A stretch of 64,000 bases of DNA from Anaerorhabdus sp964386325 (lineage in GTDB: Bacteria; Bacillota_I; Bacilli_A; Erysipelotrichales; Erysipelotrichaceae): positions 1-64,000 of the forward strand of contig CAYLQY010000003.1 in assembly GCA_964386325.1 (NCBI GenBank), given 5' to 3'. A program made the translations under genes and the position numbers. Positions 24,406-33,194 of the stretch are shown piece after piece. Numbering within the stretch: position 1 is the stretch's first letter; each line of letters begins with the position of its first letter. Under the pieces are notes generated by a model. It was not told the DNA's origin. It did not search any database and saw only the letters and a program-made list of their open reading frames with translations.

Positions 24406-26229
24406 ATGGCAATTACAAAAATGAAATTAGTTAGTATTTCTACAACTGAACAAAACTATGAAGAAATGCTAATGAGATGTGCTACATCACCTTACCTTCA
24501 TGCAGAGAACGCTAGTTCTTTCGTGAATGAGGAAAATGCAGGTAAACTTCTTTCTGTTGAGAATGTTTATTCGGACTATGTGAATTCATTAAAGAATATT
24601 GGACATAGTATTGGGTTTGAAATGAAAGCAAAAGCTTCTATTGATAAAACATATACGCAGGAAGAAATTGAAACTTTCATTAAGGAAGTTGAAGAACAAT
24701 TTAAAGTAGTTAGTGATTCAGTTGAGTCAAATACACTTACAAGTGATGATGAAGCAGCACTTGAAGCATTGCGTACGCTTGACTTTAGAGCAATGCATGA
24801 ATGCCAATATGTATCATTTGGTATGGGTAGATTACCAATTGAAAGTGTTAAGAAATTGAATATGATTCAAGATCATAAGTTTATTATGGTTAAGCTTCAT
24901 GCAACCTCTCAATACCATTGGGTTTGTTATGCTACTGCAAATACACATTTAAGAGAAACAAAGAAAATCTTTGATGGTTTATTCTTAGAAGAAATTAAAA
25001 TTCCAACGGTGGATAGTAAAAAAATCATTGCGGAATATCAAGAAGAATTAATCAATGTATTCACTTATTGTGATGAAAGAGATAGATTATATAACTTACA
25101 TAAATACATCGCTGTATTTAAAGATACATACGTTGTAGTTGGTTTTGTGCCAGCGCATGATATGGATAAATTCAAAAAGGAATTTGAAGGATTAGATATA
25201 AAGATAGATGCACATGAACCAAGTGATGCACCAAATCTAACGCCACCAACATTATTGAAAAATAATTGGTTCTTCAAACCATTTGAAATGTTTGTGACAA
25301 TGTATAGTTTACCTTCTTATAATGATATTGATCCAACAGTATTCGTAGGTATTACTTATTGTTTCTTGTTTGGAATCATGTTTGGTGACTTAGGACAAGG
25401 ATTCTTATTAGTTCTTGGTGGATTATTATTAGAAAAGAAATTGAATAATAAACTTGCAGGAATCGTTGGTCGTGTTGGACTTACATCAATGCTCTTTGGA
25501 TTCTTGTTTGGTTCAGTATTTGGAAATGAAGAAATATTGATTCCAGTACATCAAGGATTGTTTAACGTTCATGAGAAATTGATCAATGTTATGGATGGTA
25601 ACTTTACTATGACACTATTAATTAGCGCGGTAGTAATTGGTGCTGTATTGATCTTAATTACAATGATGATTAATATGTTCATTCATATTAAACATAAAGA
25701 TTGGGGAGAATTATTCTTTAGTCAAAATGGACTTGCAGGATTTATCTTCTATGGCTTCCTTATGGTAGCTATTGCAGGACAATTTGTCTTTGGATTTAAT
25801 TTATTAACACCTACTTGGTTAATTCCATTTGTAGGAATACCAATTGTATTATTCTTCTTCAAAGAGCCTTTATCGCATTTAATTCAAGGTAAAGGAATCA
25901 AACCACACGGAGGTTGGGGAAATTTCTGTTTGGAAACGTTCTTTGAAGTATTTGAAATCTTATTGAGTTTTATCACAAACTCAATGTCTTACCTTCGTGT
26001 CGGCGGATTCGTACTCAGCCATGCTGGGATGATGCTCGTTGTAATGACGCTAGTTGAGATGACAGGAAATGCTGGACCAGTAGTCTTTGTCATCGGTAAC
26101 TTATTCGTTATGGCACTTGAAGGATTAATCGTAGGTATTCAAACACTACGTCTAGAATATTATGAAATGTTTAGCCGTTACTACCAAGGTGGCGGTAAGA
26201 AATTTACACTGATTTCATCAGACAACTAA
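24406..26229 (+). CDS. ntpI: V/A-type ATPase subunit I/a (ion channel stator)
   Basis: A 607-aa subunit with a cytosolic N-terminal half (about 1-310) that anchors the peripheral stalks and a C-terminal membrane half with seven or eight TM helices. The membrane part contains FGIMFGDLGQGF and the conserved SYLRVGGFVLSHAGMMLVV segment, whose arginine faces the rotor carboxylate. The end LRLEYYEMFSRYYQGGGKKF is typical. It forms the two half-channels through which ions pass to the c-ring. Confidence 0.95.
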   Translation: MAITKMKLVSISTTEQNYEEMLMRCATSPYLHAENASSFVNEENAGKLLSVENVYSDYVNSLKNIGHSIGFEMKAKASIDKTYTQEEIETFIKEVEEQFKVVSDSVESNTLTSDDEAALEALRTLDFRAMHECQYVSFGMGRLPIESVKKLNMIQDHKFIMVKLHATSQYHWVCYATANTHLRETKKIFDGLFLEEIKIPTVDSKKIIAEYQEELINVFTYCDERDRLYNLHKYIAVFKDTYVVVGFVPAHDMDKFKKEFEGLDIKIDAHEPSDAPNLTPPTLLKNNWFFKPFEMFVTMYSLPSYNDIDPTVFVGITYCFLFGIMFGDLGQGFLLVLGGLLLEKKLNNKLAGIVGRVGLTSMLFGFLFGSVFGNEEILIPVHQGLFNVHEKLINVMDGNFTMTLLISAVVIGAVLILITMMINMFIHIKHKDWGELFFSQNGLAGFIFYGFLMVAIAGQFVFGFNLLTPTWLIPFVGIPIVLFFFKEPLSHLIQGKGIKPHGGWGNFCLETFFEVFEILLSFITNSMSYLRVGGFVLSHAGMMLVVMTLVEMTGNAGPVVFVIGNLFVMALEGLIVGIQTLRLEYYEMFSRYYQGGGKKFTLISSDN

Positions 26230-26247
26230 TCGAGGAGGAGAAGTATT

Positions 26248-26694
26248 ATGTTATCTTTTATTGAAATGTTTTTACCACTTATCGCAGTTATTCTTGTTAT
26301 CTGTCCATTATTCTATATGGCTAAAAAAGGATCAGATGCTAAAACTGCTAAATTCAAATTAATTGCACAAATTTCTATTTTTGCTGGAGTATTCGCTTTA
26401 GCAATGATTTTCCAACTAAATGGAATGGTAGCTTTAGCTGCTGAAGGTACAAACCCTGCTATGTCAATTGTAGGAACTAACGCTCAAGGTATGGGATTCT
26501 TAGCTGCTGCACTTTCAACATCTTGTTCAGCTATTGGTGCTGGTATTGCCGTTGCTGCTGCTGCACCTGCTGCTATTGGAGCTATTTCAGAAAACTCTGA
26601 AAACTTCGGTAAAGCTATTATCTTCGTTGCGCTTGGTGAAGGGGTTGCGATTTACGGTCTATTAATTTCAATCTTAATCATGAACAAACTATAG
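26248..26694 (+). CDS. ntpK: V/A-type ATPase proteolipid subunit K/c
   Basis: The 148-aa rotor-ring subunit. The C-terminal half (about 80-148) is a standard c-subunit hairpin with the ion-binding glutamate in ALGEGVAIYGL (Glu131). The N-terminal half has two more hydrophobic helices but no equivalent carboxylate, as in the four-helix, one-carboxylate NtpK of E. hirae. The NtpK Na+ ligands (Gln in the helix before, Thr directly after the Glu) are not evident; Val/Ala and Gly occupy these places, which suggests proton coupling. Confidence 0.92.
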   Translation: MLSFIEMFLPLIAVILVICPLFYMAKKGSDAKTAKFKLIAQISIFAGVFALAMIFQLNGMVALAAEGTNPAMSIVGTNAQGMGFLAAALSTSCSAIGAGIAVAAAAPAAIGAISENSENFGKAIIFVALGEGVAIYGLLISILIMNKL

Positions 26695-26704
26695 GAGAAA
26701 AATC

Positions 26705-27013
26705 GTGAAAGTATTTTGTATTAGTGACAATGTCGATACACAAATGGGGTTACGTCTTGCAGGAATTGAAGGAACAGTTGTTCACGAACGTCAAGAAGTA
26801 CTTGATGTCTTAAACAGTTGTATCAAAGATCCTGAAATCGTGATTGTTTTAATGACGACTAAAATTGTAAATACTTGTCCAGACATTATATCTAATATGA
26901 AGTTGAACTATCAAAAACCACTTTTAGTTGAGATTCCAGATCGACATGGTTCAGCTAAAGTTGGGGAAACCATTGACAAGTATATAAGTGAAGCCATTGG
27001 CATTAAATTGTGA
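26705..27013 (+). CDS. ntpG: V/A-type ATPase subunit F
   Basis: A 102-aa subunit of the central shaft (ATP-synt_F family), called NtpG in E. hirae, which binds subunit D. The CISDNVDTQMGLRLAGIEGTVV opening and LLVEIPDRHGS late segment are characteristic. The start codon is GTG at 26705 behind AGGAG. Very short intergenic distances place it firmly within the operon. Confidence 0.92.
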   Translation: MKVFCISDNVDTQMGLRLAGIEGTVVHERQEVLDVLNSCIKDPEIVIVLMTTKIVNTCPDIISNMKLNYQKPLLVEIPDRHGSAKVGETIDKYISEAIGIKL

Positions 27014-27024
27014 GGTGAAAGAAT

Positions 27025-27609
27025 ATGATGAAAGAAAATGAGGCACTTCAAATTATTGAGGGAGATATTCAAGAACAAGTTGATTTAGTTATTGACCAAA
27101 TTAACTATGAAATCAAGAATATGGAAGAAGATCAAATTAGTTTCTTTAAAGAAGGTTTAAAGAAAGAAGTGGATACCTATAAGGAAAAAGAACTTAATGA
27201 TTTAAGACTTTTTGCTGCAACTCAAGCCTCACAAAATAAGTTAAAAACAAAACGTGATTTATTACAATTACGTCAACAAGTTGTTGATAAGTTGTTTGAT
27301 GAAGTTAAATCCAAACTAGAAGTATTTGTTGCTAGTAAGGATTATAAAAACTTTTTAGAAAAGAAATTAAATAAAATAGAAAATATGAATGAATCTGGAG
27401 TATTTGAAGTTCGTAGTCAAGATATTGCATTAATGGAAGAATTATTAAAAGAGAAAGGGTGTACTTGCAAAGTGCAAGAAGCATTCATTCAACTTGGTGG
27501 TTTCCGTTATGTTGATCTTGAACATGGATTTGAAATTGATAATACATTAGATTTTAGTTTAAAGAACGAATTAACATGGTTCCAGAATAATTCTGGATTT
27601 ACCATTTAG
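27025..27609 (+). CDS. ntpE: V/A-type ATPase subunit E (peripheral stalk)
   Basis: A 194-aa protein. The N-terminal half (about 1-100) is an extended charged helix that forms a coiled coil with the G/H subunit; the C-terminal half (about 105-194) is the globular head that contacts the A3B3 ring (GGFRYVDLEHGFEIDNTLDFSL is typical of the E family). GAGGTG precedes the start; ATGs at 27025 and 27028 are both possible. The pair E plus G/H resists rotation of the catalytic head. Confidence 0.9.
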   Translation: MMKENEALQIIEGDIQEQVDLVIDQINYEIKNMEEDQISFFKEGLKKEVDTYKEKELNDLRLFAATQASQNKLKTKRDLLQLRQQVVDKLFDEVKSKLEVFVASKDYKNFLEKKLNKIENMNESGVFEVRSQDIALMEELLKEKGCTCKVQEAFIQLGGFRYVDLEHGFEIDNTLDFSLKNELTWFQNNSGFTI

Positions 27610-27625
27610 AAGGCAGGTGGAGAGT

Positions 27626-29374
27626 ATGGATAATAAAATCTATTCGATTAATGGACCTGTTGTTACAGTACGTAGAACATCTGACTTCAGTATGCTAGAA
27701 ATGGTTTATGTGGGTCATGCTAAGTTGCTTGGAGAAGTAATTGGGATTACTGATGAAAGAACAACAATTCAAGTATATGAGTCAACTACTGGATTAAAAC
27801 CAGGAGAACCAGTGTATACTTCAGGATCATTATTATGTGCACACTTGGGACCTGGTATTCTAAAAAATATTTTTGATGGAATCGAAAGACCATTAAAAGA
27901 TATTGCTGCTGAGCAAGGTGCATTCATTAGTGCTGGTAAAGCAATAGCTTCGCTAAATGAAGAAAAGAAATGGCATGTATCAATGAAAGTCAAAAAAGGG
28001 GACACTGTAACTAGTGGTCAAATTTTTGCGACATGTCCAGAAACAGATTTAATTGAACATCGTAGTATGATTCCTGTGGGACTTAGTGGAGTTGTTGAGT
28101 CTGCGGTTGAATCAGGTGATTATACAGTTACTGAAACATTAGTAACAATCAAAGATACTGTTGGTCAAGTACATGATATTAAACTTGCACAAGATTGGCC
28201 AATCCGTAATCCTAGACCAGTATTAAGTCGTAAACCAATTGATTTACCGCTTGTTACAGGTCAACGTGTAATTGATACTTTATTCCCAATTGCAAAAGGT
28301 GGAGCAGCTGCTGTACCAGGTGGATTTGGAGCAGGTAAAACAATGACACAACACCAACTTGCAAAATGGTGTGATGCGGATATTATCGTTTATGTTGGTT
28401 GTGGTGAACGTGGTAATGAAATGACTCAAGTTCTAGAAGAATTTAGTGAATTGATTGACCCTAAATCAGGAAAACCATTATTAGATCGAACAGTTTTAAT
28501 TGCGAACACATCAAATATGCCCGTAGCGGCTCGTGAAGCAAGTATCTATACAGGAATTACCTTAGCTGAGTATTATCGTGATATGGGCTACCATGTAGCG
28601 ATTATGGCGGACTCTACATCACGTTGGGCAGAAGCACTTCGTGAAATCTCTGGACGTCTTGAAGAAATGCCAGCTGAAGAAGGATTCCCTGCTTACTTAC
28701 CATCACGTATTTCACAATTCTATGAACGTGCAGGTTATGTTGAAACATTTAGTGGAAATGATGGTTCAGTAACGATTATCGGGGCTGTATCACCACAAGG
28801 AGCAGACTTCTCTGAACCAGTTACTCAAAATACAAAACGTTTCGTTAGAGCATTCTGGGCGCTTGATAAATCACTTGCTTATGCTCGTCACTATCCAGCA
28901 ATTAACTGGAACTTAAGTTATAGTGAATATTTAGATGATTTAGATCGTTGGTATGGTCAAAATGTAGCACGTGATTTCACTGCACTACGTACTGAAATCG
29001 TACAAATTCTACATGAAGAAAATCAATTGATGGAAATTGTAAAATTGATTGGATCAGATGTATTACCAGATGATCAAAAATTAGTTATTGAAATTGCGAA
29101 AGTTGTACGTGTTGGATATCTTCAACAAAATGCTTTCCATCCAGATGATACATTCGTACCATTTGAAAAACAATACAAGATGCTTAAGGTAATCTCTTAC
29201 TTGTATGCTGCTTGTAAACCAATGATTCAAAAGAAATTCCCAATTAGCGCAATTCTTAAAACCGGAATTTTTGATTTAGTAATTAAAATGAAATATGATA
29301 TCCCAAATAATAACATTGCGTTATTAGATACATATTTTGATCTTATTGATAAAGCATTAAACACAGTTGAATAG
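27626..29374 (+). CDS. ntpA: V/A-type ATPase catalytic subunit A
   Basis: The 582-aa catalytic subunit. The A-specific bulge domain (about 110-190) is present, followed by the P-loop GGFGAGKTMTQH, the YVGCGERGNEM segment, the Walker B region VAIMADSTSRWAEALRE and SYSEYLDDLDRWYGQ. Length is normal (580-600). The frame is open to a GTG at 27617, but AGGTGGAG at 27614-27621 fits the ATG at 27626. It hydrolyses or makes ATP at the A/B interfaces. Confidence 0.97.
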   Translation: MDNKIYSINGPVVTVRRTSDFSMLEMVYVGHAKLLGEVIGITDERTTIQVYESTTGLKPGEPVYTSGSLLCAHLGPGILKNIFDGIERPLKDIAAEQGAFISAGKAIASLNEEKKWHVSMKVKKGDTVTSGQIFATCPETDLIEHRSMIPVGLSGVVESAVESGDYTVTETLVTIKDTVGQVHDIKLAQDWPIRNPRPVLSRKPIDLPLVTGQRVIDTLFPIAKGGAAAVPGGFGAGKTMTQHQLAKWCDADIIVYVGCGERGNEMTQVLEEFSELIDPKSGKPLLDRTVLIANTSNMPVAAREASIYTGITLAEYYRDMGYHVAIMADSTSRWAEALREISGRLEEMPAEEGFPAYLPSRISQFYERAGYVETFSGNDGSVTIIGAVSPQGADFSEPVTQNTKRFVRAFWALDKSLAYARHYPAINWNLSYSEYLDDLDRWYGQNVARDFTALRTEIVQILHEENQLMEIVKLIGSDVLPDDQKLVIEIAKVVRVGYLQQNAFHPDDTFVPFEKQYKMLKVISYLYAACKPMIQKKFPISAILKTGIFDLVIKMKYDIPNNNIALLDTYFDLIDKALNTVE

Positions 29375-29389
29375 AAAGGAGGAACTTTG

Positions 29390-30808
29390 ATGAGTCTTCA
29401 ATTATTAGGATTAAATGAAATAAGTGGTTCACTTGTTGCATTAGATCATGTTGCAAATGTTTCAAATGAAGAAATGGTAGAAATTCAACTTAATGATGGT
29501 TCAATTCGTTCAGGACGTGTTGTTCAAATCGAAGGAGAAAAAGCAGTTGTTCAAGTATTTGAAGGAACAGCTGGTTTATCAAAGAAAAATACAAAAACTC
29601 GTTTATTAGGACATCCAATGGAAATTGCCTTATCAAGGGAAATCCTTGGTCGTGTGTTTAACGGAGCTGGTAAACCAATTGATGGATTAGGCGAAGTATA
29701 TGCAGAGAAGTTTGCGGATATTAATGGTAAACCATTAAATCCAGTAGCTCGCCAATATCCTCGTAACTATATCAATACAGGTATTTCAGCAATCGATGGT
29801 TTAAATACATTAATTCGTGGACAAAAACTTCCTATCTTCTCTGGAAGTGGTATGCCACATGATAAATTAGCCGTACAAATCGTTCGTCAAGCACAAATCG
29901 CAGATGATGATGGAAAAGGTTTCGGTATTGTATTTGGAGCGATGGGTGTTAAGAATGACGTTGCAGATTACTTCAAACGTTCATTTGAAGAAACAGGTGT
30001 TATGGAAAAGGTTTGTATGTTCGTTAACCTTTCAAATGACCCAATTATTGAAAGAACACTTACACCTCGTTGTGCACTTACAGCTGCTGAATATTTAGCT
30101 TATGAATTAGATATGCATATTCTTGTAATTCTAACAGATATTACAGCGTATTGTGAAGCACTACGTGAATTCTCAAGTAGTAAAGGTGAAATTCCAGGAC
30201 GTAAAGGATTCCCAGGATATTTATATTCTGACTTAGCTTCTCTTTACGAAAGAGCAGGTATTATCTCTACATCAAAAGGATCGGTTACACAAATTCCTAT
30301 TCTTACAATGCCAAATGATGATATTACCCATCCTGTTCCAGATTTAACTGGGTATATTACAGAAGGACAAATCGTTCTTGATCGCAACTTACATCAAAAT
30401 GGTATTTATCCACCAGTAGGATGTCTTGCATCACTTTCACGTTTAATGAAAGATGGTATTGGAGAAGGATATACTAGAAAAGATCACCAAGATGTTTCAA
30501 ACCAATTATTCGCATCATATGCAAAAGTACAAGAAGCTCGTTCATTAGCATCTGTTATTGGTGAAGATGAACTTTCTGATAGTGATAAACGATACATGGA
30601 ATTTGGACGTTTATTTGAAAAAGTATTCGTTGGTCAAGGTTTTGGCATCAAACGTTCTATTATTGAAACACTAAATTTAGGATGGGCATTGTTGTCAACT
30701 TTACCACTTGATGCGCTTGATCGTCTTGACGACAAATTAATTAAGGAAAACTATGATCCTGAACGTGCACATCGCACAATCAGTCTTGCTCTTAAAGGAG
30801 AAGAATAA
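29390..30808 (+). CDS. ntpB: V/A-type ATPase regulatory subunit B
   Basis: The 472-aa non-catalytic nucleotide-fold subunit that alternates with A. It has IFSGSGMPHDKLAVQI in place of a full P-loop, and the signatures VILTDITAYCEALREFSSSKGEIPGRKGFPGY and GSVTQIPILTMPNDDITHPVPDLTGYITEGQ. A TTG at 29387 is in frame, but AAAGGAGG at 29376-29383 is best for the ATG at 29390. The stop overlaps the ntpD start by one base (TAATG). Confidence 0.97.
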   Translation: MSLQLLGLNEISGSLVALDHVANVSNEEMVEIQLNDGSIRSGRVVQIEGEKAVVQVFEGTAGLSKKNTKTRLLGHPMEIALSREILGRVFNGAGKPIDGLGEVYAEKFADINGKPLNPVARQYPRNYINTGISAIDGLNTLIRGQKLPIFSGSGMPHDKLAVQIVRQAQIADDDGKGFGIVFGAMGVKNDVADYFKRSFEETGVMEKVCMFVNLSNDPIIERTLTPRCALTAAEYLAYELDMHILVILTDITAYCEALREFSSSKGEIPGRKGFPGYLYSDLASLYERAGIISTSKGSVTQIPILTMPNDDITHPVPDLTGYITEGQIVLDRNLHQNGIYPPVGCLASLSRLMKDGIGEGYTRKDHQDVSNQLFASYAKVQEARSLASVIGEDELSDSDKRYMEFGRLFEKVFVGQGFGIKRSIIETLNLGWALLSTLPLDALDRLDDKLIKENYDPERAHRTISLALKGEE

Positions 30809-31443
30809 TGGCTGCGCAGGTTTTTGCAACAAAAGGTAATTTGATGACTGCCAAAAAATCATTAGTCCTTGCTAAAATGGGCTATGATTTGATGGATAGA
30901 AAACGTAATGTATTAATTCGCGAAATGATGATGCTTGTTGATAAAGTAAAATTACTTCGTGATGAAATTACAGATAGTTATCAAGAAGCTTATTATTTGT
31001 TGCAACAAGCTAACGTATCTACGGGTGTTATTACAGGTATTGCAAATCAAGTAAAAATTGATACAGGTGCTCGTGTAACATATCGAAGTGTAATGGGAGT
31101 CGAAGTTCCTAACATTATTTATAAACCAGAAGAAATTAAAATTCAGTATGGATTTGAACAATCTTCATCTAAAGTCGATGAGGCTTATATTCAATTTAAT
31201 AAAGTTAAAGAACTTACAATGATTCTTGCCGAAGTAGATAACAGTGTATACCGTTTAGCTAATGCGATTCGTAAAACTCAAAAGAGAGCAAACGCCTTAA
31301 AAAATATTGTTATTCCTGATTTTGAAGCACAAATTAAATTCATATCAGAAGCATTAGAAGAAAAAGAACGTGAAGAATTCTCACGCCTAAAAGTAATTAA
31401 GGCAAATAAAGAAAGAGATGCAGCACAAAATAAATCAAATTAA
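30808..31443 (+). CDS. ntpD: V/A-type ATPase subunit D (central shaft)
   Basis: A 211-aa long-helix rotor subunit (ATP-synt_D family), equivalent in function to gamma of F-ATPases. The N-terminal TKGNLMTAKKSLVLAKMGYDLMDRKRNVL and C-terminal NAIRKTQKRANALKNIVIPDFEAQIKFI are diagnostic helical segments. It is the last gene; a terminator overlaps its stop. No homologues of NtpH or NtpJ follow. Confidence 0.95.
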   Translation: MAAQVFATKGNLMTAKKSLVLAKMGYDLMDRKRNVLIREMMMLVDKVKLLRDEITDSYQEAYYLLQQANVSTGVITGIANQVKIDTGARVTYRSVMGVEVPNIIYKPEEIKIQYGFEQSSSKVDEAYIQFNKVKELTMILAEVDNSVYRLANAIRKTQKRANALKNIVIPDFEAQIKFISEALEEKEREEFSRLKVIKANKERDAAQNKSN

Positions 31444-31469
31444 GAAGTTGGAAACAACTTCTTTTTCTA
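31442..31469 (+). terminator. Terminator of the V/A-ATPase operon
   Basis: AAGAAGTTG (31442-31450), GAAA tetraloop, CAACTTCTT (31455-31463), then TTTCTAT. The left arm includes the ntpD stop. Confidence 0.9.
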
Positions 31470-31486
31470 TGAAAGAAATGATTTTG

Positions 31487-31514
31487 TTGATGCCTTAAAT
31501 AATGCTAATATGAT
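31487..31514 (+). promoter_or_regulatory. Promoter of the YdeI-like gene
   Basis: TTGATG (31487-31492) and TATGAT (31509-31514) with a 16-bp spacer, about 40 bases before the start codon. Confidence 0.55.
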
Positions 31515-31553
31515 AGTAACATTTACATAGGTTGAATCTAAGGAGAATAAACA

Positions 31554-32114
31554 ATGAATGAAAAAATTGAGTTTAAAAATCGTAAAGAATTTCATCAATG
31601 GTTATCAGTCAATGGTACACAAGAGGAAGGAATTTGGATACTCTTTGATAAAACATTAAAAAAGAGTTCATTAAAAGCAAATGAAGCTCTTGAAGAAGCA
31701 CTTTGTTTTGGATGGATTGATGGTCAAATGAAAAGCATTGATGAATATAATTATATGAAGTATTTTGCGAAACGTCGGGAAAATAGTAAATGGTCTGAAA
31801 AGAATAAAAAATTAGTAAGTGAACTTGAGAAAAAGGGACTCATGCAAGATGCTGGTAGATTAAAAATAGAAGAGGCAAAACAAAGTGGACAGTGGGATAT
31901 TAATAATACGATAGACGTTGTCGACAATGATTTGAATAAATTATTAGATGCCATCAAAGGAGTTGAGCCAGCATATACTAATTTTTTAGCGATGTCACCA
32001 TCGGTAAAGAAAACATATACAAAAGCATTTATGGATCCAAAAACCGAAGCAGGCAAGCAAAAAAGAATGGCTTGGATAATTGAACGACTAAATCAAAACT
32101 TGAAGCCTATGTAA
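31554..32114 (+). CDS. YdeI/OmpD-associated family protein
   Basis: A 186-aa soluble protein of the YdeI/OmdA family. The N-terminal IEFKNRKEFHQWLSVNGTQEEGIWILFDK and the LCFGWIDGQMKSIDE segment are characteristic, and the C-terminal helical region MSPSVKKTYTKAFMDPKTEAGKQKRM is the OmdA-type motif. Members are annotated as bacteriocin-protection or stress proteins; molecular function is unproven. Monocistronic, with its own promoter and a bidirectional terminator. Confidence 0.85.
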   Translation: MNEKIEFKNRKEFHQWLSVNGTQEEGIWILFDKTLKKSSLKANEALEEALCFGWIDGQMKSIDEYNYMKYFAKRRENSKWSEKNKKLVSELEKKGLMQDAGRLKIEEAKQSGQWDINNTIDVVDNDLNKLLDAIKGVEPAYTNFLAMSPSVKKTYTKAFMDPKTEAGKQKRMAWIIERLNQNLKPM

Positions 32115-32118
32115 TAAA

Positions 32119-32145
32119 AAAAGTTATCTTGCGATAACTTTTACA
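32119..32145. terminator. Bidirectional terminator between YdeI-like and GNAT genes
   Basis: AAAAGTTATC (32119-32128), TTGC loop, GATAACTTTT (32133-32142); T-runs on both strands, overlapping the stop of the convergent minus-strand gene. Confidence 0.88.
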
Positions 32146-32620
32146 TTGTTGCGACAGCTTTAATTTTATCTTCACTTAAACGATAAACAGTCCATTCATC
32201 CATGGGGATGGCACCTAAACGCTTTGTATAAAAATCAATGGATGGTTGATTCCAATCGAGACAAATCCATTCCATACGGCCACAATTTTTATCAATGGCA
32301 ACTTGTGCAAGGTATTTAAAGAATTGTTTACCATAACCATTTTTACGATATTCTTCAAGGACAAATACATCTTCAACATATAATCCTTTTTTACCTACAA
32401 AAGTAGAATAGTTAAAGAAGTATAATGCAAATCCTACAATTTTTCCGTCCTCTTCACCGAAAACAACAGTTGCGTTCTTTTCGACAAATAGTTCGTTGTA
32501 TAATTGTTCATCACTCCATATTACTTGATCACTCATCTTCTCATAGGCTGCAATTGCACGGATATAATTACCAACAATTGAACATTCTTCAGGCTTTGCA
32601 GGTCTAATTATAAAACTCAT
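32141..32620 (-). CDS. GNAT N-acetyltransferase, diamine acetyltransferase (SSAT)-like
   Basis: A 159-aa GNAT enzyme. It resembles eukaryotic-type spermidine/spermine acetyltransferase along its length: IRPAKPEECSIV at the start, VGFALYFFNYSTFVGKKGLYVEDVFV in the core, the CoA loop YRKNGYGKQFF, and WNQPSIDFYTKRLGA near the end. The likely substrate is a polyamine or other primary amine, inferred from similarity only. GGAGGG precedes the ATG. Confidence 0.85.
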   Translation of the reverse strand: MSFIIRPAKPEECSIVGNYIRAIAAYEKMSDQVIWSDEQLYNELFVEKNATVVFGEEDGKIVGFALYFFNYSTFVGKKGLYVEDVFVLEEYRKNGYGKQFFKYLAQVAIDKNCGRMEWICLDWNQPSIDFYTKRLGAIPMDEWTVYRLSEDKIKAVATM

Positions 32621-32732
32621 TTGATTCCCTCCACTTCTTATGATAGTATACTAAAACTTGTAAAGAATATCTAGAAACTTTAATAAAAATGGTCAAAAAC
32701 CCTATGAATAAAGGTGATATGATAAAAATTAC

Positions 32733-32760
32733 TTTGAAACATATGCAATTATGCTATAAT
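32733..32760 (+). promoter_or_regulatory. Promoter of the sepF operon
   Basis: TTTGAA (32733-32738) and a consensus TATAAT (32755-32760), 16-bp spacer, about 26 bases before the sepF start codon. Confidence 0.6.
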
Positions 32761-32786
32761 ATATTTGAAACATGGAGGAATTTAAC

Positions 32787-33194
32787 GTGGGATTAAAAGA
32801 TAAATTTTTAGGTTTCATCGCTCCAGTAGACGATGAAGATATGGAAGAAGAATTAGAATTTAGTGAAGATGAAGCTAGATCAATTAGCCAATATGAGCAA
32901 CCAAAATCAAAAGGTGTGACTCGTGTTAGCAGTGATACGAAGATGGTTTTGTTTGAACCAAGAAGTTTTGAAGAAGCTGAAGAAGTTGGACGTCATTTAA
33001 AAGAAAGACGTGCGGCGGTTGTTAACTTACACCGTCTTCAAAGAGAATATGCACAAAGAACAATTGACTTTTTAACAGGAGTTGTATTTGCATTAGACGG
33101 AACTATCCAAAAAATCGGTCATAATGTAATTTTATGTACTCCACGTACGATTGGTGTTCATGGCGAAATTAGCCTTGACCAAGATGAAAACTAA
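32787..33194 (+). CDS. sepF: Cell division protein SepF
   Basis: SepF is the membrane-bound FtsZ anchor of Gram-positive bacteria. This 135-aa protein starts MGLKDKFLGFI (an amphipathic membrane-targeting helix), has an acidic linker, and then the SepF fold (about 50-130) with MVLFEPRSFEEAEEVGRHLKERRAAVVNL and DFLTGVVFALDGTIQKI. The frame is open to an ATG at 32772, but GGAGG at 32774-32778 lies inside that stretch and is spaced for the GTG at 32787. First gene of sepF-ylmH-divIVA; overlaps ylmH by 11 bases. Confidence 0.95.
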   Translation: MGLKDKFLGFIAPVDDEDMEEELEFSEDEARSISQYEQPKSKGVTRVSSDTKMVLFEPRSFEEAEEVGRHLKERRAAVVNLHRLQREYAQRTIDFLTGVVFALDGTIQKIGHNVILCTPRTIGVHGEISLDQDEN

